Shown: one piece after another, positions 1-8,813 of the stretch
Layout of the letters: every line of letters starts with the position of its first letter
Numbering within the stretch: position 1 is the stretch's first letter
Source of the DNA: Actinokineospora inagensis DSM 44258
Lineage (GTDB): Bacteria; Actinomycetota; Actinomycetes; Mycobacteriales; Pseudonocardiaceae
Direction of reading: 5' to 3'
NCBI RefSeq assembly: GCF_000482865.1
Contig: NZ_AXWW01000062.1
Location: forward strand, 1-40,961
DNA length: 40,961 nucleotides
Made by a program: the position numbers and the translations under genes
Notes under the pieces: generated by a model
Seen by the model: only the letters and a program-made list of their open reading frames with translations
Database searches by the model: none
What the model was told of the DNA's origin: nothing

Positions 1-75
1 CCGGCCCGTCGACGAAGGCCGCCAGCCCACCCCGCGCACCCAAAACAAACCTCCGGCCCATCGACGAAGCGCCAC
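1..75. repeat. Imperfect 52-bp direct repeat
   Basis: Two copies of a segment reading roughly CCGGCCCRTCGACGAAG begin at 1 and 53. The stretch between them includes an ACAAAACAAAC-like tract that resembles the end of the palindromic element at 114-262, so this may be a decayed relative. Bases 1-338 hold no convincing gene. Confidence 0.4.
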
Positions 76-113
76 TCTCGCACCGCGCGCCTCGAAACCC
101 GCCGATACCAACC

Positions 114-262
114 GCCCGCTGGGGTGAAGTTGTTTTGTTTGGGGGGAGCGGTGGCCTAAGCCGGCTGGCGGGTAAGGCCACGTCTTTCCAGTGGCCCCGC
201 CTTTTAGCCTTACCCAGGCCACCGCTAGGGGCCCCAAACAAAACAACTTCACCCCAGCGGGC
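114..262. repeat. Palindromic repeat element with 31-bp perfect inverted ends
   Basis: The ends at 114-144 and 232-262 are perfect reverse complements over 31 bases, starting GCCCGCTGGGGTGAAG. Inside them are further nested arms: 147-156 with 217-226, 170-178 with 207-215, and a short GGCCAC/GTGGCC pair, so almost the whole element can fold into one long hairpin or cruciform. A second, diverged copy lies in the opposite orientation at the right end of the window. The organisation resembles a non-coding miniature inverted-repeat element or an intergenic structured repeat. No transposase ORF is inside it and I could not see a convincing target-site duplication. It could also act as a bidirectional terminator. 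Confidence 0.85.
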
Positions 263-338
263 ACAGCCCGCAAAATCTGGCGCGATCCAGCGGCGTCGCC
301 GCCAGGCGACAAGCAGTCCCCCGAGGCCCAGTGCCCCC

Positions 339-761
339 TCACACCCCTCCCCGCCCCGCCACCGCGCTGAACTCCCGCAACCCATACAACAACGCCCCCC
401 GCCCCTCCTCCGTCATCCCCGCCAATACCTCCCCCAAATCATCCCGCCGCGCCCCCCGCAACCTCTCCAAAAACTCCCTCCCCGCCACAGTCAACACAAT
501 CTCCACCTCCCGCCGATCCGCCACCCCCGCCCGCCGCACCAACAACCCCGCCCCCTGCAACCGATCACACAACCGACTCGTTGACGACGGAATCGTCCCC
601 AACTCAGCCGTCAACCGCGTCAGGTTCACCGGTTCCAACGACGCCACGAAGTGCAACGCCCGCAACTGCATCGGCGGTACTTTCGGGTACACCGCCGTAT
701 TCGCCCGCGTCAGCACCAACCCCAGCGCCCGCGCCGCTTCCTCGATCTCAGCGACCTCCAT
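339..761 (-). CDS. MarR-family transcriptional regulator
   Basis: This 140-residue protein has the size and layout of MarR regulators: an N-terminal dimerisation helix, a winged helix-turn-helix across about residues 30-95 and a C-terminal helix. The stretch LTAELGTIPSSTSRLCDRL looks like the helix-turn-helix, and GVADRREVEIVLT is the wing with the Asp-Arg-Arg typical of the family. MarR proteins usually bind a palindrome near their own gene and release it on binding a small ligand. The ATG start lies 19 bp after the PHP-domain gene on the same strand, so the two are probably co-transcribed. The coding strand is rich in G and T at third positions near the 3' end. The ligand and targets cannot be read from the sequence. 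Confidence 0.85.
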   Translation of the reverse strand: MEVAEIEEAARALGLVLTRANTAVYPKVPPMQLRALHFVASLEPVNLTRLTAELGTIPSSTSRLCDRLQGAGLLVRRAGVADRREVEIVLTVAGREFLERLRGARRDDLGEVLAGMTEEGRGALLYGLREFSAVAGRGGV

Positions 762-780
762 GGGCCCACTGTGGCACGGC

Positions 781-1779
781 TCAGGCCCGGTCCAGCAACC
801 CGTCCGCCCCGCGCGTGTTGATCACCCGGTCCGCCTCGATCCCGCACTCCTCCGCGCGTTCGCACCCGTACGGCTGCCAGTCCAGTTGCCCCGGCGCGTG
901 CGCGTCCGTGTTGATCGCGAAGTCGCACCCGAGCGCGTGGGCCTGGCGCAGCAACCGGCGCGGCGGGTCCAGCCGCTCCGGCCGCGAGTTGATCTCCACG
1001 GCGACCCCGTACGCCGCGCACGCCGAGAACACCGCCGCCGCGTCGAACTCCGATTCCGGCCGGCCGCGCCCGGTGACCAGCCGACCCGTGCAGTGGCCCA
1101 GGATGTCCACGTGCGGGTTCGCGACGGCGGTCAGCATCCGCTCGGTCATCTCGGCCGCGGGCATCCGCAGCTTCGAGTGCACGCTGGCCACCACGACGTC
1201 CAGCCCCGCCAGCAACTCCTCCTCCTGGTTCAGTGACCCGTCCAGCAGGATGTCGACCTCGATCCCGGTGAGGATCAGGAACGGCGCCAGTTCCACGTTC
1301 AGCTCCGCGACCTCCTCGAGTTGTCGCCGCAGCCGGTCCGCGCTGAGGCCGTTGGCGACCCGCAGGCGGGGGGAGTGGTCGGTCAGCACCAGGTACTCGT
1401 GGCCGAGCGCGATCGCGGCCTCCGCCATCTCCCGGATCGGGCTCCCGCCGTCCGACCAGTCGGAGTGCGTGTGGCAGTCGCCGCGCAACGCGGCCCGCAG
1501 CGCGGCGCCCCCGGCGACCGGACCTGCTTGCTGCGCCAACAACTTCGTCAGGTAGCCCGGCTCGCCACCGGCGACCGCCTCGGCGATCACCAGCGCCGTC
1601 GTGTCACCGATGCCCGGCAGTTGCTTCAGCGTTCCCGCGGCCGCCCGCTCGGCCACCTCGGTCGCGGGGAGGTCCGCGATCCGGGCCGCGGCGCGTCGGA
1701 ACGCGCGCACCTTCTGCGTCGGCTCACCGGCGCGCTCCAGGAACAGCGCGATCTGCTTCAACGCGGCAACGGGGTCCAC
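781..1779 (-). CDS. PHP-domain phosphoesterase with helix-hairpin-helix (PolX-like C-terminal half)
   Basis: About 332 residues. The first ~100 resemble the helix-hairpin-helix region of family X DNA polymerases (TLKQLPGIGDTTALVIAEA). A PHP metallophosphoesterase domain follows, beginning with RGDCHTHSDWSDG. Further metal-site motifs are LTDHS, GIEVDIL, VASVHS and NTDAHA, which together supply the His, Asp and Glu ligands of the trinuclear site. The polymerase palm is absent, so this is the stand-alone HhH-PHP form common in actinobacteria, probably a nucleic-acid or phosphate-ester hydrolase. I chose the GTG giving MDPVAALKQ. An in-frame GTG six codons upstream (1797) is an alternative. It diverges from the acyl-CoA oxidase gene and is followed closely by the MarR gene. 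Confidence 0.85.
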   Translation of the reverse strand: MDPVAALKQIALFLERAGEPTQKVRAFRRAAARIADLPATEVAERAAAGTLKQLPGIGDTTALVIAEAVAGGEPGYLTKLLAQQAGPVAGGAALRAALRGDCHTHSDWSDGGSPIREMAEAAIALGHEYLVLTDHSPRLRVANGLSADRLRRQLEEVAELNVELAPFLILTGIEVDILLDGSLNQEEELLAGLDVVVASVHSKLRMPAAEMTERMLTAVANPHVDILGHCTGRLVTGRGRPESEFDAAAVFSACAAYGVAVEINSRPERLDPPRRLLRQAHALGCDFAINTDAHAPGQLDWQPYGCERAEECGIEADRVINTRGADGLLDRA

Positions 1780-1877
1780 ACACCATGGGTATCCCACCGC
1801 GCCCCGTCGCGCACGGTCGGCGCGGCCGTCCCGCCCGGATTAGCGTCGGGGCTGCCCGTCTCCCGAGGAGGATCCCC

Positions 1878-3881
1878 ATGCCCGTCCCGGCCATCCGGCC
1901 CGCCGACCCCACCGCTCTGACCGACCTGCTCGACGGCCGCTGGGGCCACGTCCGCCGCGACGCTCGGGCCAGGATGGCCGCGTTGCCCTCGCCCGCGACC
2001 TACGACCTGAGCACCGAGCGGCACCGCGAGCAGGTGTTCGCCGAACTGCGCGAGCTCGCCAAGTCCGGCTATCCCCGGGTCGGTTTCCCCGTCGAGTACG
2101 GCGGCCAGGGCGACCCCGGCGCGACGCTGACGTCGTTCGAGATGCTCGGCTTCGGCGACCTGTCGCTCATGGTCAAGGCGGGTGTCCAGTGGGGACTGTT
2201 CGGCGGCGCGGTCGAGGCCCTGGGCACCGCCCACCACCACGACCGCTACCTGCGCGAGATCATGGACCTCGACCTGCCCGGCTGCTTCGCGATGACCGAG
2301 ACCGGCCACGGGTCCGACGTGCAGCACTTGCGCACCACCGCCACCTACGACCCGTCGACCCGCGAGTTCGTCGTGCACACCCCGCACGAGGCGGCCCGCA
2401 AGGAGTACATCGGCAACGCCGCCCGCGACGGCCGGATCGCGGTCGTGTTCGCCCAACTGGTCGTCGGCGGTCGAAGCCGTGGCGTGCACGCCCTCCTCGT
2501 CCCGTTGCGCGACGGGAACGGCGAGGTGCTGCCCGGTGTCCGCATTGAGGACTGTGGGCGCAAAGCCGGGCTCAACGGCGTCGACAACGGCCGCGTCTGG
2601 TTCGACCAGGTCCGCGTCCCACGCGAGGCCCTGCTCAACCGCTACGGCGACGTCACCGAGGACGGCCGCTACACCAGTCCCGTCGAGGGCGACTCGCGCC
2701 GGTTCTTCACCATGCTCGGCACCCTCATCCGCGGCCGGATCAGCGTCGCGGGCGCGGCGGGCAGCGCCACCAAGAGCGCCCTGGCCATCGCCGTCCGCTA
2801 CGCCCTGGTGCGCCGCCAGTTCGGCCGCCCCGACGGCGGCGACGAGGTCGTCCTCCTCGACTACCGCGCCCACCAGCGCAAACTCCTACCCGCGCTGGCC
2901 ACCAGCTACGCGCTGCACTTCGCCCAGGAAGAACTCGTCACCACACTGCACGAACTCGGCGGCACCCAGCCCGACGACCGTCGCCAGCGCGAACTCGAGT
3001 CCCGCGCCGCCGGGCTCAAGGCCGCCACCACCTGGCACGCCACCCACACCATCCAGACCTGCCGCGAGGCGTGCGGCGGCGCCGGGTACCTCGCCGAGAA
3101 CCGGCTGCCGCAGTTGAAAGCCGACACCGACGTGTTCACCACGTTCGAAGGCGACAACACCGTGCTGTACCAACTCGTCGCCAAGGGCCTGCTCACCGGC
3201 TACCAGCAGCACCTGCACGAACTCGGCAGCGTCGGCATGGCCCGGTTCATCGCCGACCAGTTCGTCGGCACCGTCATCGAGCGCACCGCCGCCCGCTCCC
3301 TGATCGAACGCCTCACCGCCGCCGTCACCCGCGACGACGACACCGACCTGCTCGACCGCGGCTGGCACCTGCGGCTGTTCGAGGACCGCGAGAAACACGT
3401 CCTGGACACCCTCGCCCGCAGGCTCCGCCGCGCGGGCGACCCCGGCGCCGACGCCTTCGAGGTGTTCAACTCCGCCCAAGACCACGTCCTGCGCGCCGCC
3501 CGGGTCCACGTCGAACGGATCGTCCTGGAGGCTTTCGTCGCCGCCGTCGACCGCTGCCCCGACCCGGACACCGCCGCCCTCCTCGGCCGGGTCTGCGACC
3601 TCCACGTGCTCAGCACCGTCGAATCCGACCTCGCCTGGTTCCTCGGCCACGGCAGGCTCAGCGGCACCCGCGCGAAAGCCGTCACCGCCACCGTCAACGA
3701 ACTCTGCCGCGCCCTCCGCCCACACGCGCTCACCCTCGTCGACGCGTTCGCCATCCCCGACTCGGTGATCGCCGCCCCCATCGCGCTGGGCGCCGAGCGT
3801 GACCGCCAGGACGCGCAGCGCGTCCAGGAGGCCGCCGGACTACCCCGGAAGGAGGACACCGGGGCCGCCGTCACGTCGTGA
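1878..3881 (+). CDS. Acyl-CoA dehydrogenase / acyl-CoA oxidase-family flavoprotein
   Basis: This 667-residue protein follows the acyl-CoA oxidase fold plan: a helical N-terminal domain, a beta domain with CFAMTETGHGSDVQHL (residues about 137-152) that contacts the flavin, and helical C-terminal domains. The segment CGGAGYLAENRLPQLKAD followed by TTFEGDNTVLYQL matches the oxidase motif that carries the catalytic glutamate. Such enzymes oxidise acyl-CoA to trans-2-enoyl-CoA using FAD, passing electrons to oxygen or a flavoprotein carrier. At 667 residues it is longer than classical dehydrogenases (~380) and fits the oxidase class. The ATG at 1878 is preceded by a strong GAGGAGG at 1865-1871. 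Longer in-frame starts lack this and are rejected. It is probably a single-gene unit. The acyl substrate is unknown. Confidence 0.88.
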   Translation: MPVPAIRPADPTALTDLLDGRWGHVRRDARARMAALPSPATYDLSTERHREQVFAELRELAKSGYPRVGFPVEYGGQGDPGATLTSFEMLGFGDLSLMVKAGVQWGLFGGAVEALGTAHHHDRYLREIMDLDLPGCFAMTETGHGSDVQHLRTTATYDPSTREFVVHTPHEAARKEYIGNAARDGRIAVVFAQLVVGGRSRGVHALLVPLRDGNGEVLPGVRIEDCGRKAGLNGVDNGRVWFDQVRVPREALLNRYGDVTEDGRYTSPVEGDSRRFFTMLGTLIRGRISVAGAAGSATKSALAIAVRYALVRRQFGRPDGGDEVVLLDYRAHQRKLLPALATSYALHFAQEELVTTLHELGGTQPDDRRQRELESRAAGLKAATTWHATHTIQTCREACGGAGYLAENRLPQLKADTDVFTTFEGDNTVLYQLVAKGLLTGYQQHLHELGSVGMARFIADQFVGTVIERTAARSLIERLTAAVTRDDDTDLLDRGWHLRLFEDREKHVLDTLARRLRRAGDPGADAFEVFNSAQDHVLRAARVHVERIVLEAFVAAVDRCPDPDTAALLGRVCDLHVLSTVESDLAWFLGHGRLSGTRAKAVTATVNELCRALRPHALTLVDAFAIPDSVIAAPIALGAERDRQDAQRVQEAAGLPRKEDTGAAVTS

Positions 3882-4012
3882 TCCGGGATCGGGTAGTCGC
3901 GGGGGGAAACGCCCCGTATCCTGGAGGCGACACCTCCACCGAGGGGTGCCCGCCGGGTCCGGCGGTAACCGACCGCCCGGCGCCCGCGACCGCTGTGCCG
4001 GAGGAGGAACGT

Positions 4013-4414
4013 ATGCCACTCTCCGAGCACGAGCAGCGACTGCTCGACCAGATCGAGCGCGCGCTCTACGCCGAGGATCCCAAGTTCGCCTCCACCGTCC
4101 GAGGTGCCCGCCTGCGCAAGCCGTCCCGGCGGCGCAGGCTGCAAGGCGTCGCCCTGTTCGTCCTGGGTGTCGCGCTCCTCGTGTTCGGTGTGATGCTGCC
4201 GGTCAAACCGGCTGGTATCCCCGTGGTGAGCCTGCTCGGCTTCCTGGTGATGTTCGTCGGTGCTCTGCTGACGTTGACGGCCCTGCGCCAGGGCGGCTCC
4301 GACCCGGAGCCAGGTCCGGAGTCCCCCGGCGGCGGCGCCACCGCCCACCGCCGAAGCTCGTTCTCCCAACGCATGGAGGAGCGCTTCAAGAAGCGCTTCG
4401 ACGAAGAGCGTTAA
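4013..4414 (+). CDS. DUF3040 small membrane protein
   Basis: A 133-residue protein starting MPLSEHEQRLLDQIERAL, the N-terminal signature of the actinobacterial DUF3040 family. Two hydrophobic segments at about residues 43-63 and 70-92 form a helical hairpin in the membrane. The C-terminus is charged (RMEERFKKRFDEER). A strong ribosome-binding site, GGAGGAGGAA at 4000-4009, fixes the ATG at 4013. Biochemical function is not known for the family. It lies 131 bp downstream of the acyl-CoA oxidase gene on the same strand, and nothing else is coded for 730 bp beyond it. Confidence 0.88.
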   Translation: MPLSEHEQRLLDQIERALYAEDPKFASTVRGARLRKPSRRRRLQGVALFVLGVALLVFGVMLPVKPAGIPVVSLLGFLVMFVGALLTLTALRQGGSDPEPGPESPGGGATAHRRSSFSQRMEERFKKRFDEER

Positions 4415-4544
4415 CACCCCTCAGCAGGTCCCCCACACTGGCCGAGCGCCGAACCCACCCAGGGTCTCGGCGCACTGCCATGTTTGGGCCCCTTCCGGCC
4501 CACCCCTCCCGCCATTCGACCGACCGTGATCCGGCCGGTTCCCT

Positions 4545-4719
4545 GCCCGCGCGCCCCATGATCACCTGGCTGCTTGCTCGCCCCGTGACCGCTCGGTCTG
4601 GCGCCCGCGCGCCCATGATCACCTGGTGGCGTGGCTTGCGTCCGGGACCGTCTGGTCCTGTGCCCGCGCGCCATGATCCCCAGCCCCTCGTTCGCGCTCG
4701 CGACCATTCGGCCCCACAC
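4545..4719. repeat. Three degenerate ~58-bp tandem repeats with TGATCA core
   Basis: The segment GCCCGCGCGCCCATGATCACC recurs in degenerate form starting near 4545, 4603 and 4662 (spacing 58 and 59 bp). Each copy is followed by a variable part and then a GACCG..CTGG-like tract. The second copy matches best and the third is the most diverged. The BclI-like TGATCA palindrome is intact in the first two copies. Function is unknown; they may be decaying intergenic repeats. Confidence 0.6.
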
Positions 4720-4904
4720 TCACGCGCTCATTGCCCAAGCTCACCCGGCTTGGTCCCAGCCCGCCCGACCCCTGATTCCACCCGTTCCAGCGCTTGCCAT
4801 CCCCCCACCCCCGAGCCAGGCCAGACCCCACCCACCCGGGGGCTGGTCGCCCATTCCTGACGATAGCGAACGCCGCGACTTGTCAAGTGGGGCACGGGGT
4901 CGGC

Positions 4905-4932
4905 TGTGGACAGCCGGACACCGTGTGGACAA
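4905..4932 (-). promoter_or_regulatory. Pair of DnaA-box-like 9-mers
   Basis: TGTGGACAG (4905-4913) and TGTGGACAA (4924-4932) are in the same orientation, 19 bp apart. The second is the exact reverse complement of TTGTCCACA, the high-GC actinobacterial DnaA box; the first differs at one position. This is sequence resemblance only. Confidence 0.4.
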
Positions 4933-5144
4933 CCGGCGGGCACCTCGAAGACCGTCGTGCTCGGTGCCCGCGGCCGCGGCGAGCCTGCGGGTCTGGCGAG
5001 CAAGGTGTCGTCGTGCAGCAGGGCGGCGGGGCGGGTCATCGGGATCGCACACCGGCTCCGGGCACCCGAGCGTTGATCACGGGCGGTGGGCCGATGCCGA
5101 ACTCGCTTCCGCGACCGTGTGTCCGAGACGTTCGATGATGGGGG

Positions 5145-7541
5145 TTATTCCGGTGGTTTGGAGCGGCGGCGGGGGGTCATGACGGAGCGGGGGAGGAGGC
5201 GGCCGCGCCAGTCGAGGGGGGAGGTGCGGCGCATGCCGCGCACCACCTCGTCGAACGCGCGCGCCAGTTCCGGGTCGTGTTCCGCGTGGCCGCCGTACCA
5301 GGAGCGTTCGACCGAATTGACCACGGTGCGCAGGGCTTGTTTGCCGCCGTCGTCCAGGCTGTGTTCCTTGGCGAGGCGGCGGGCGGCGGTGCGGACGGTG
5401 TCGGTGTCGGTCGGGTCGGCGCCGCGGTCCCAGGACTCGGCCATGAGTTCGGTCCAGGCGGCGGTGGCCGCGGTGGGTTCGTGGCCGGTGAGGGCGTGCA
5501 GGTGTTGTCGTCGACGCCAGCCGCGGATGGTGGCCGGGATGGCGACCAGGGCGGCGAGAATCAACAGGGCGCTCAGCCACCACGACACCAGTGACAGCAG
5601 GAACACCGCCGCGAGGAACCCGGCCGCGGTGGCCAACGGTCTCGCGACGCGCAAGCGTCCCGCGGCCATCAACCCGCCGAGCACCAACGCGACCAGCGTG
5701 AGCCCCAGGCCGACCCATGCCGTCCACGGCCACGACTCATCGCTCGCGCCTTGGGCGGCTTGGCCGGGCTTCTGCTGGCTCGGGTCGGGGCGTTCGCTGC
5801 GGGGGGCCGCGCTCGTGCTGGCCGTGCCCGACGGCACCTTCTCCTGCGTGACCCCGGCGGACGGGCTGGCGCTGGCACCGGCGCTCGCGTACGGCGGCTC
5901 GTAGGCGCGGCCGTCGGCGAGGGGGGTCGGGTCGAACGTGGTCCAGCCGTGGTCGGGGAAGAAGACCTCGACCCACGCGTGCGCGTCCTGGGTGGTGATC
6001 GACCGGTAGTCACCGGACAGGAAACCCGCCGTGTAGCCGATCGCGACCCGGGACGGGATGCCCGCCGCCCGCGCCAGGATCGCCATCGCCGAGGCGTACT
6101 GCTCGCAGAAGCCGACCTTGGAGGTGAACAGGAAGTCCTCGAGGGCGCTCTCGTCGCTGGCCAGGTTGGTCTGCGTCTTGTAGCGGAACCCGTTCGACGG
6201 GGCGAAGTACTTCTGCAGCGCGATCGTCTTGTCGAACATGGTCGGCGCGTCGCTGGTGAGTTGCCGGGCCAGTTGCACGACCTTCGGGTCGATGCCGTCG
6301 GCGGACAGGTACGTCCGATCGATCTCGCTGAAGTCGGTGCCCGCGCCGCGCAGGTCGTCGGCGGTGGGCTGGCTCAGGTCGGCGTCCTCGACGTACTTGT
6401 CGAGCTTGCGCATGGTGTGCGCGAACACCATGCCGCCCGCCTGGTCGTAGAACATGTCGTCGGGCAGGTCCTGCAGGTCGCGCGGGATGCCGTAGACGGG
6501 GGCCCACAGGTCCTTGTAGTTGATCGGCTCGATCTCGATCCGGCTGAGGGCCTGGGTGCCGCCCGCGTCGCCCGGCGCGGGCGGCAGGGTGGAGCCCGCG
6601 GGCACGTTGTTGGGCAGGGCGTCCGCGGCGACCCAGCCGCCGTCGCGCTCGTACCGGGGGAGCGTCATCGCGCGCAGGTAGCGGGTCTGGTTGCCCAGGC
6701 CCCGCACCCGCAGCAGTTCGACGTTGCTGCCCTGGTCCAGCATGCCGCGCAGCTTCGTGAACGGCTTCAACGCCAACCCACCGCCGCCCTCACCGCCGCC
6801 ACCGCCACCCGGGAGGCTGCCGACGGTGCCAATACCGGTGATCACGCTGCCCGCCACCAGACCCAGTGCCAACGCGACCGACACCATCGCCACCGGGGAA
6901 CCGAACCCGGCGCCGGTGCTCGGTAGCGCGGGCCGGTTGCGCCACAACCGGTGCCGGTGCGTGCCGTCGACCGCGAGCAACACCGCGAACGACCCCGCGC
7001 CCAGCACGAACGACCACCACGGCAACATCGCGTCGGCCAACGACGCCGGGACCGCGTACACGCACAGCAGCACCAACCCGCACGCGGCGGGCGTACCGGC
7101 GGCCACGGCCAGCGTGTCGACCAGCACCGCGACCAACCCGATCGCGATCACCACCAGGCACAGCACCGGCCTCGTGTCCGGCACCGGCGGCACACCCGTG
7201 CGCACCGCCTCCACCGAGTCGGCCAGCACCGAACCCAGGTCGTTGAACGCCTGCGGCCCCGGGATGATCCCCAGGACCCCGCTGTCGGTGAACAGCGCCA
7301 CCAACAGGAACAGCAGCGACGCCAACTGCGCCAAACCCACCAGCAGCGTCGAAGTCCGCAGCGCCCGCAGCCCCAACCCGACCGCGGTCACCACGATCAC
7401 CGCGATCCCGGCGTGCCCGAACCACCGCACCCCGGAGATCACCCCGGACAACGCCGTCGACGCGCACAACGTGGTCACCGCCGCCACCACCGGCGTGACG
7501 GTCGTCGACCACTGCGCCTGCGCGGACGCCTGCTCGCTCAT
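5145..7541 (-). CDS. Membrane-anchored transglutaminase-like protein (DUF3488/TgpA type)
   Basis: A 798-residue protein. The first ~230 residues contain several hydrophobic helices. A periplasmic region with a transglutaminase core follows: GFCEQYASAMAILARAAG (Cys near residue 477), DAHAWVEVFF (His near 522) and FDPTP (Asp near 534), the catalytic triad order of the family. Two further membrane helices (after a Pro/Ser-rich linker) and a cytoplasmic C-terminal domain follow. The triad suggests a protease- or transglutaminase-like activity outside the membrane; the substrate is unknown. The ATG at 7541 overlaps the DUF58 stop by four bases (ATGA), so translation is coupled. A much longer open frame continuing upstream is only the shadow of DUF58. 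It is the last gene of the MoxR-DUF58-transglutaminase operon. Confidence 0.9.
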   Translation of the reverse strand: MSEQASAQAQWSTTVTPVVAAVTTLCASTALSGVISGVRWFGHAGIAVIVVTAVGLGLRALRTSTLLVGLAQLASLLFLLVALFTDSGVLGIIPGPQAFNDLGSVLADSVEAVRTGVPPVPDTRPVLCLVVIAIGLVAVLVDTLAVAAGTPAACGLVLLCVYAVPASLADAMLPWWSFVLGAGSFAVLLAVDGTHRHRLWRNRPALPSTGAGFGSPVAMVSVALALGLVAGSVITGIGTVGSLPGGGGGGEGGGGLALKPFTKLRGMLDQGSNVELLRVRGLGNQTRYLRAMTLPRYERDGGWVAADALPNNVPAGSTLPPAPGDAGGTQALSRIEIEPINYKDLWAPVYGIPRDLQDLPDDMFYDQAGGMVFAHTMRKLDKYVEDADLSQPTADDLRGAGTDFSEIDRTYLSADGIDPKVVQLARQLTSDAPTMFDKTIALQKYFAPSNGFRYKTQTNLASDESALEDFLFTSKVGFCEQYASAMAILARAAGIPSRVAIGYTAGFLSGDYRSITTQDAHAWVEVFFPDHGWTTFDPTPLADGRAYEPPYASAGASASPSAGVTQEKVPSGTASTSAAPRSERPDPSQQKPGQAAQGASDESWPWTAWVGLGLTLVALVLGGLMAAGRLRVARPLATAAGFLAAVFLLSLVSWWLSALLILAALVAIPATIRGWRRRQHLHALTGHEPTAATAAWTELMAESWDRGADPTDTDTVRTAARRLAKEHSLDDGGKQALRTVVNSVERSWYGGHAEHDPELARAFDEVVRGMRRTSPLDWRGRLLPRSVMTPRRRSKPPE

Positions 7542-8803
7542 GACCCGGCTCCCGCGATCATCGTGTCTCCCCGGCGGGACCCGCTGTGGCAGACGGCGCT
7601 CCACACCTGTGTCATCGGGACGTCCGGGCGGGCCACCGTGACCCGCCAGCCCGCGCCGGTCAGCAGGGCGGCCGTGGCCTGGGGGTCGACGTCGTGGCCC
7701 TCGCCGGAGCCCCAGGCCCGGGTGTCCAGGAGGACGGCGATGCTGCGCGTGCCGCGGGTGCGGTACCGGATCAACCGGCTCACCGACTCCGGGGTCGCCG
7801 CGCCCAGTACCGCGATCAACTCCTGGCCGTGGCCGGGGTCGGCGGGGCAGGAGATGTCCGGCTGGTGCACCGGTTGCAGCGCGGCCAGCGCGTCGAGGAC
7901 CGCGGTGTCGCTGTGCCCGCCGTCGCCGACGTCGCTGACCAGGACACCGCCGGTCTCGGTGACCAGGCGGATCTGGTGGCCGTGGCGGTGCAGGTGCAGG
8001 CAGGCGCTGGCGGCGAAGGAGACCGCCCACTCCAGGCTCGACCCGGCCCCGCTGCCGCGGTGCCCGGCCACCCGCCGGTCCAGCAGCACGGTGGTACCGC
8101 CCCGCCAGGGGCTCTCCTCCACCCGCACCATCATCTCGTCCCGCTTGGCGGTCGAGCGCCAGTGCACCTTCCGCAGGTCGTCGCCCTGCCGGTACGGCCG
8201 GACCACCGCGTCGTCCTCGCCCTGGCCCGCGTTGAGCCGCACCGAACCGTCGTCGCCCGAGCCCAACCCGGACCCGCCGGGCACCCCGACCAGCCGCACC
8301 ACCCGCGGCACCACCACCAACCGGGACGACCCGGCCAGTTCGCGTTCGAACTCGGCCAGCCCGAACGGGTCGGTCACCGTGGCCTTCAGCGGGCCGATCT
8401 GCTGGATGCCGCGCAGCGTCGGCTGCAGCGTGTACCGCAGTTGCGTCCCGGTGTGCCGGGGCAGGTGCTCGATCAGGAACCGCGGCTTGCCGCCGAGCGC
8501 GTACGGCACCCCGTCGGACACCAGCAGGCCGACCGTGGGCAACCTGCCCGTGCTCCGCACCGCCAGCACCACCTCGGCCCGGCCGCCCACCGGGACCCGC
8601 ACCGGGGAGATGTGCCGCTGCGCGGACAACCCCACCCTGGTGACGGCGGTGAACCCGCACACGATCAACGGCAACGCGACCACGAACACCGATACGCGCA
8701 GCAGGTCGCGCTCGTTCAGCACGACCGAGCACAGCGCGGCGGCGAGGCCTGCCGCGAGCAGGCACCGTCCCCGGGTGGTCAGACCCGACAGGGCACCGCG
8801 CAT
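7538..8803 (-). CDS. DUF58 domain-containing protein
   Basis: A 421-residue protein with two N-terminal membrane helices (residues about 12-52), a beta-rich region, and the DUF58 signature RPYRQGDDLRKVHWRSTAKR followed by MMVRVEE near residue 230. The rest resembles a von Willebrand A-like fold. DUF58 proteins are regularly encoded beside MoxR ATPases and are thought to act with them in assembling or maturing envelope complexes. It starts with ATG 10 bp after the moxR-like gene and overlaps the transglutaminase start by four bases, so the three genes form one transcription unit. Its precise role is not established. Confidence 0.9.
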   Translation of the reverse strand: MRGALSGLTTRGRCLLAAGLAAALCSVVLNERDLLRVSVFVVALPLIVCGFTAVTRVGLSAQRHISPVRVPVGGRAEVVLAVRSTGRLPTVGLLVSDGVPYALGGKPRFLIEHLPRHTGTQLRYTLQPTLRGIQQIGPLKATVTDPFGLAEFERELAGSSRLVVVPRVVRLVGVPGGSGLGSGDDGSVRLNAGQGEDDAVVRPYRQGDDLRKVHWRSTAKRDEMMVRVEESPWRGGTTVLLDRRVAGHRGSGAGSSLEWAVSFAASACLHLHRHGHQIRLVTETGGVLVSDVGDGGHSDTAVLDALAALQPVHQPDISCPADPGHGQELIAVLGAATPESVSRLIRYRTRGTRSIAVLLDTRAWGSGEGHDVDPQATAALLTGAGWRVTVARPDVPMTQVWSAVCHSGSRRGDTMIAGAGS

Positions 8804-8813
8804 CCGAGACCCC

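Larger units (their letters stand above)
4415..5144. other. 730-bp intergenic spacer
   Basis: No convincing gene lies between the DUF3040 gene and the convergent end of the transglutaminase gene. Open frames here have low-complexity Pro/Arg-rich translations. The stretch holds a tandem repeat (4545-4719) and two DnaA-box-like sites (4905-4932), listed separately. The first half is rich in C on the plus strand. Confidence 0.6.

Noticed and set aside
4545..4719. CRISPR array
   Set aside because: Only three degenerate units, with variable repeats and no constant spacer length or cas genes.
7542..8765. Fusion of the transglutaminase with a longer N-terminus
   Set aside because: The region is fully occupied by the DUF58 gene in another frame, and the ATGA overlap at 7538-7541 marks the true start.
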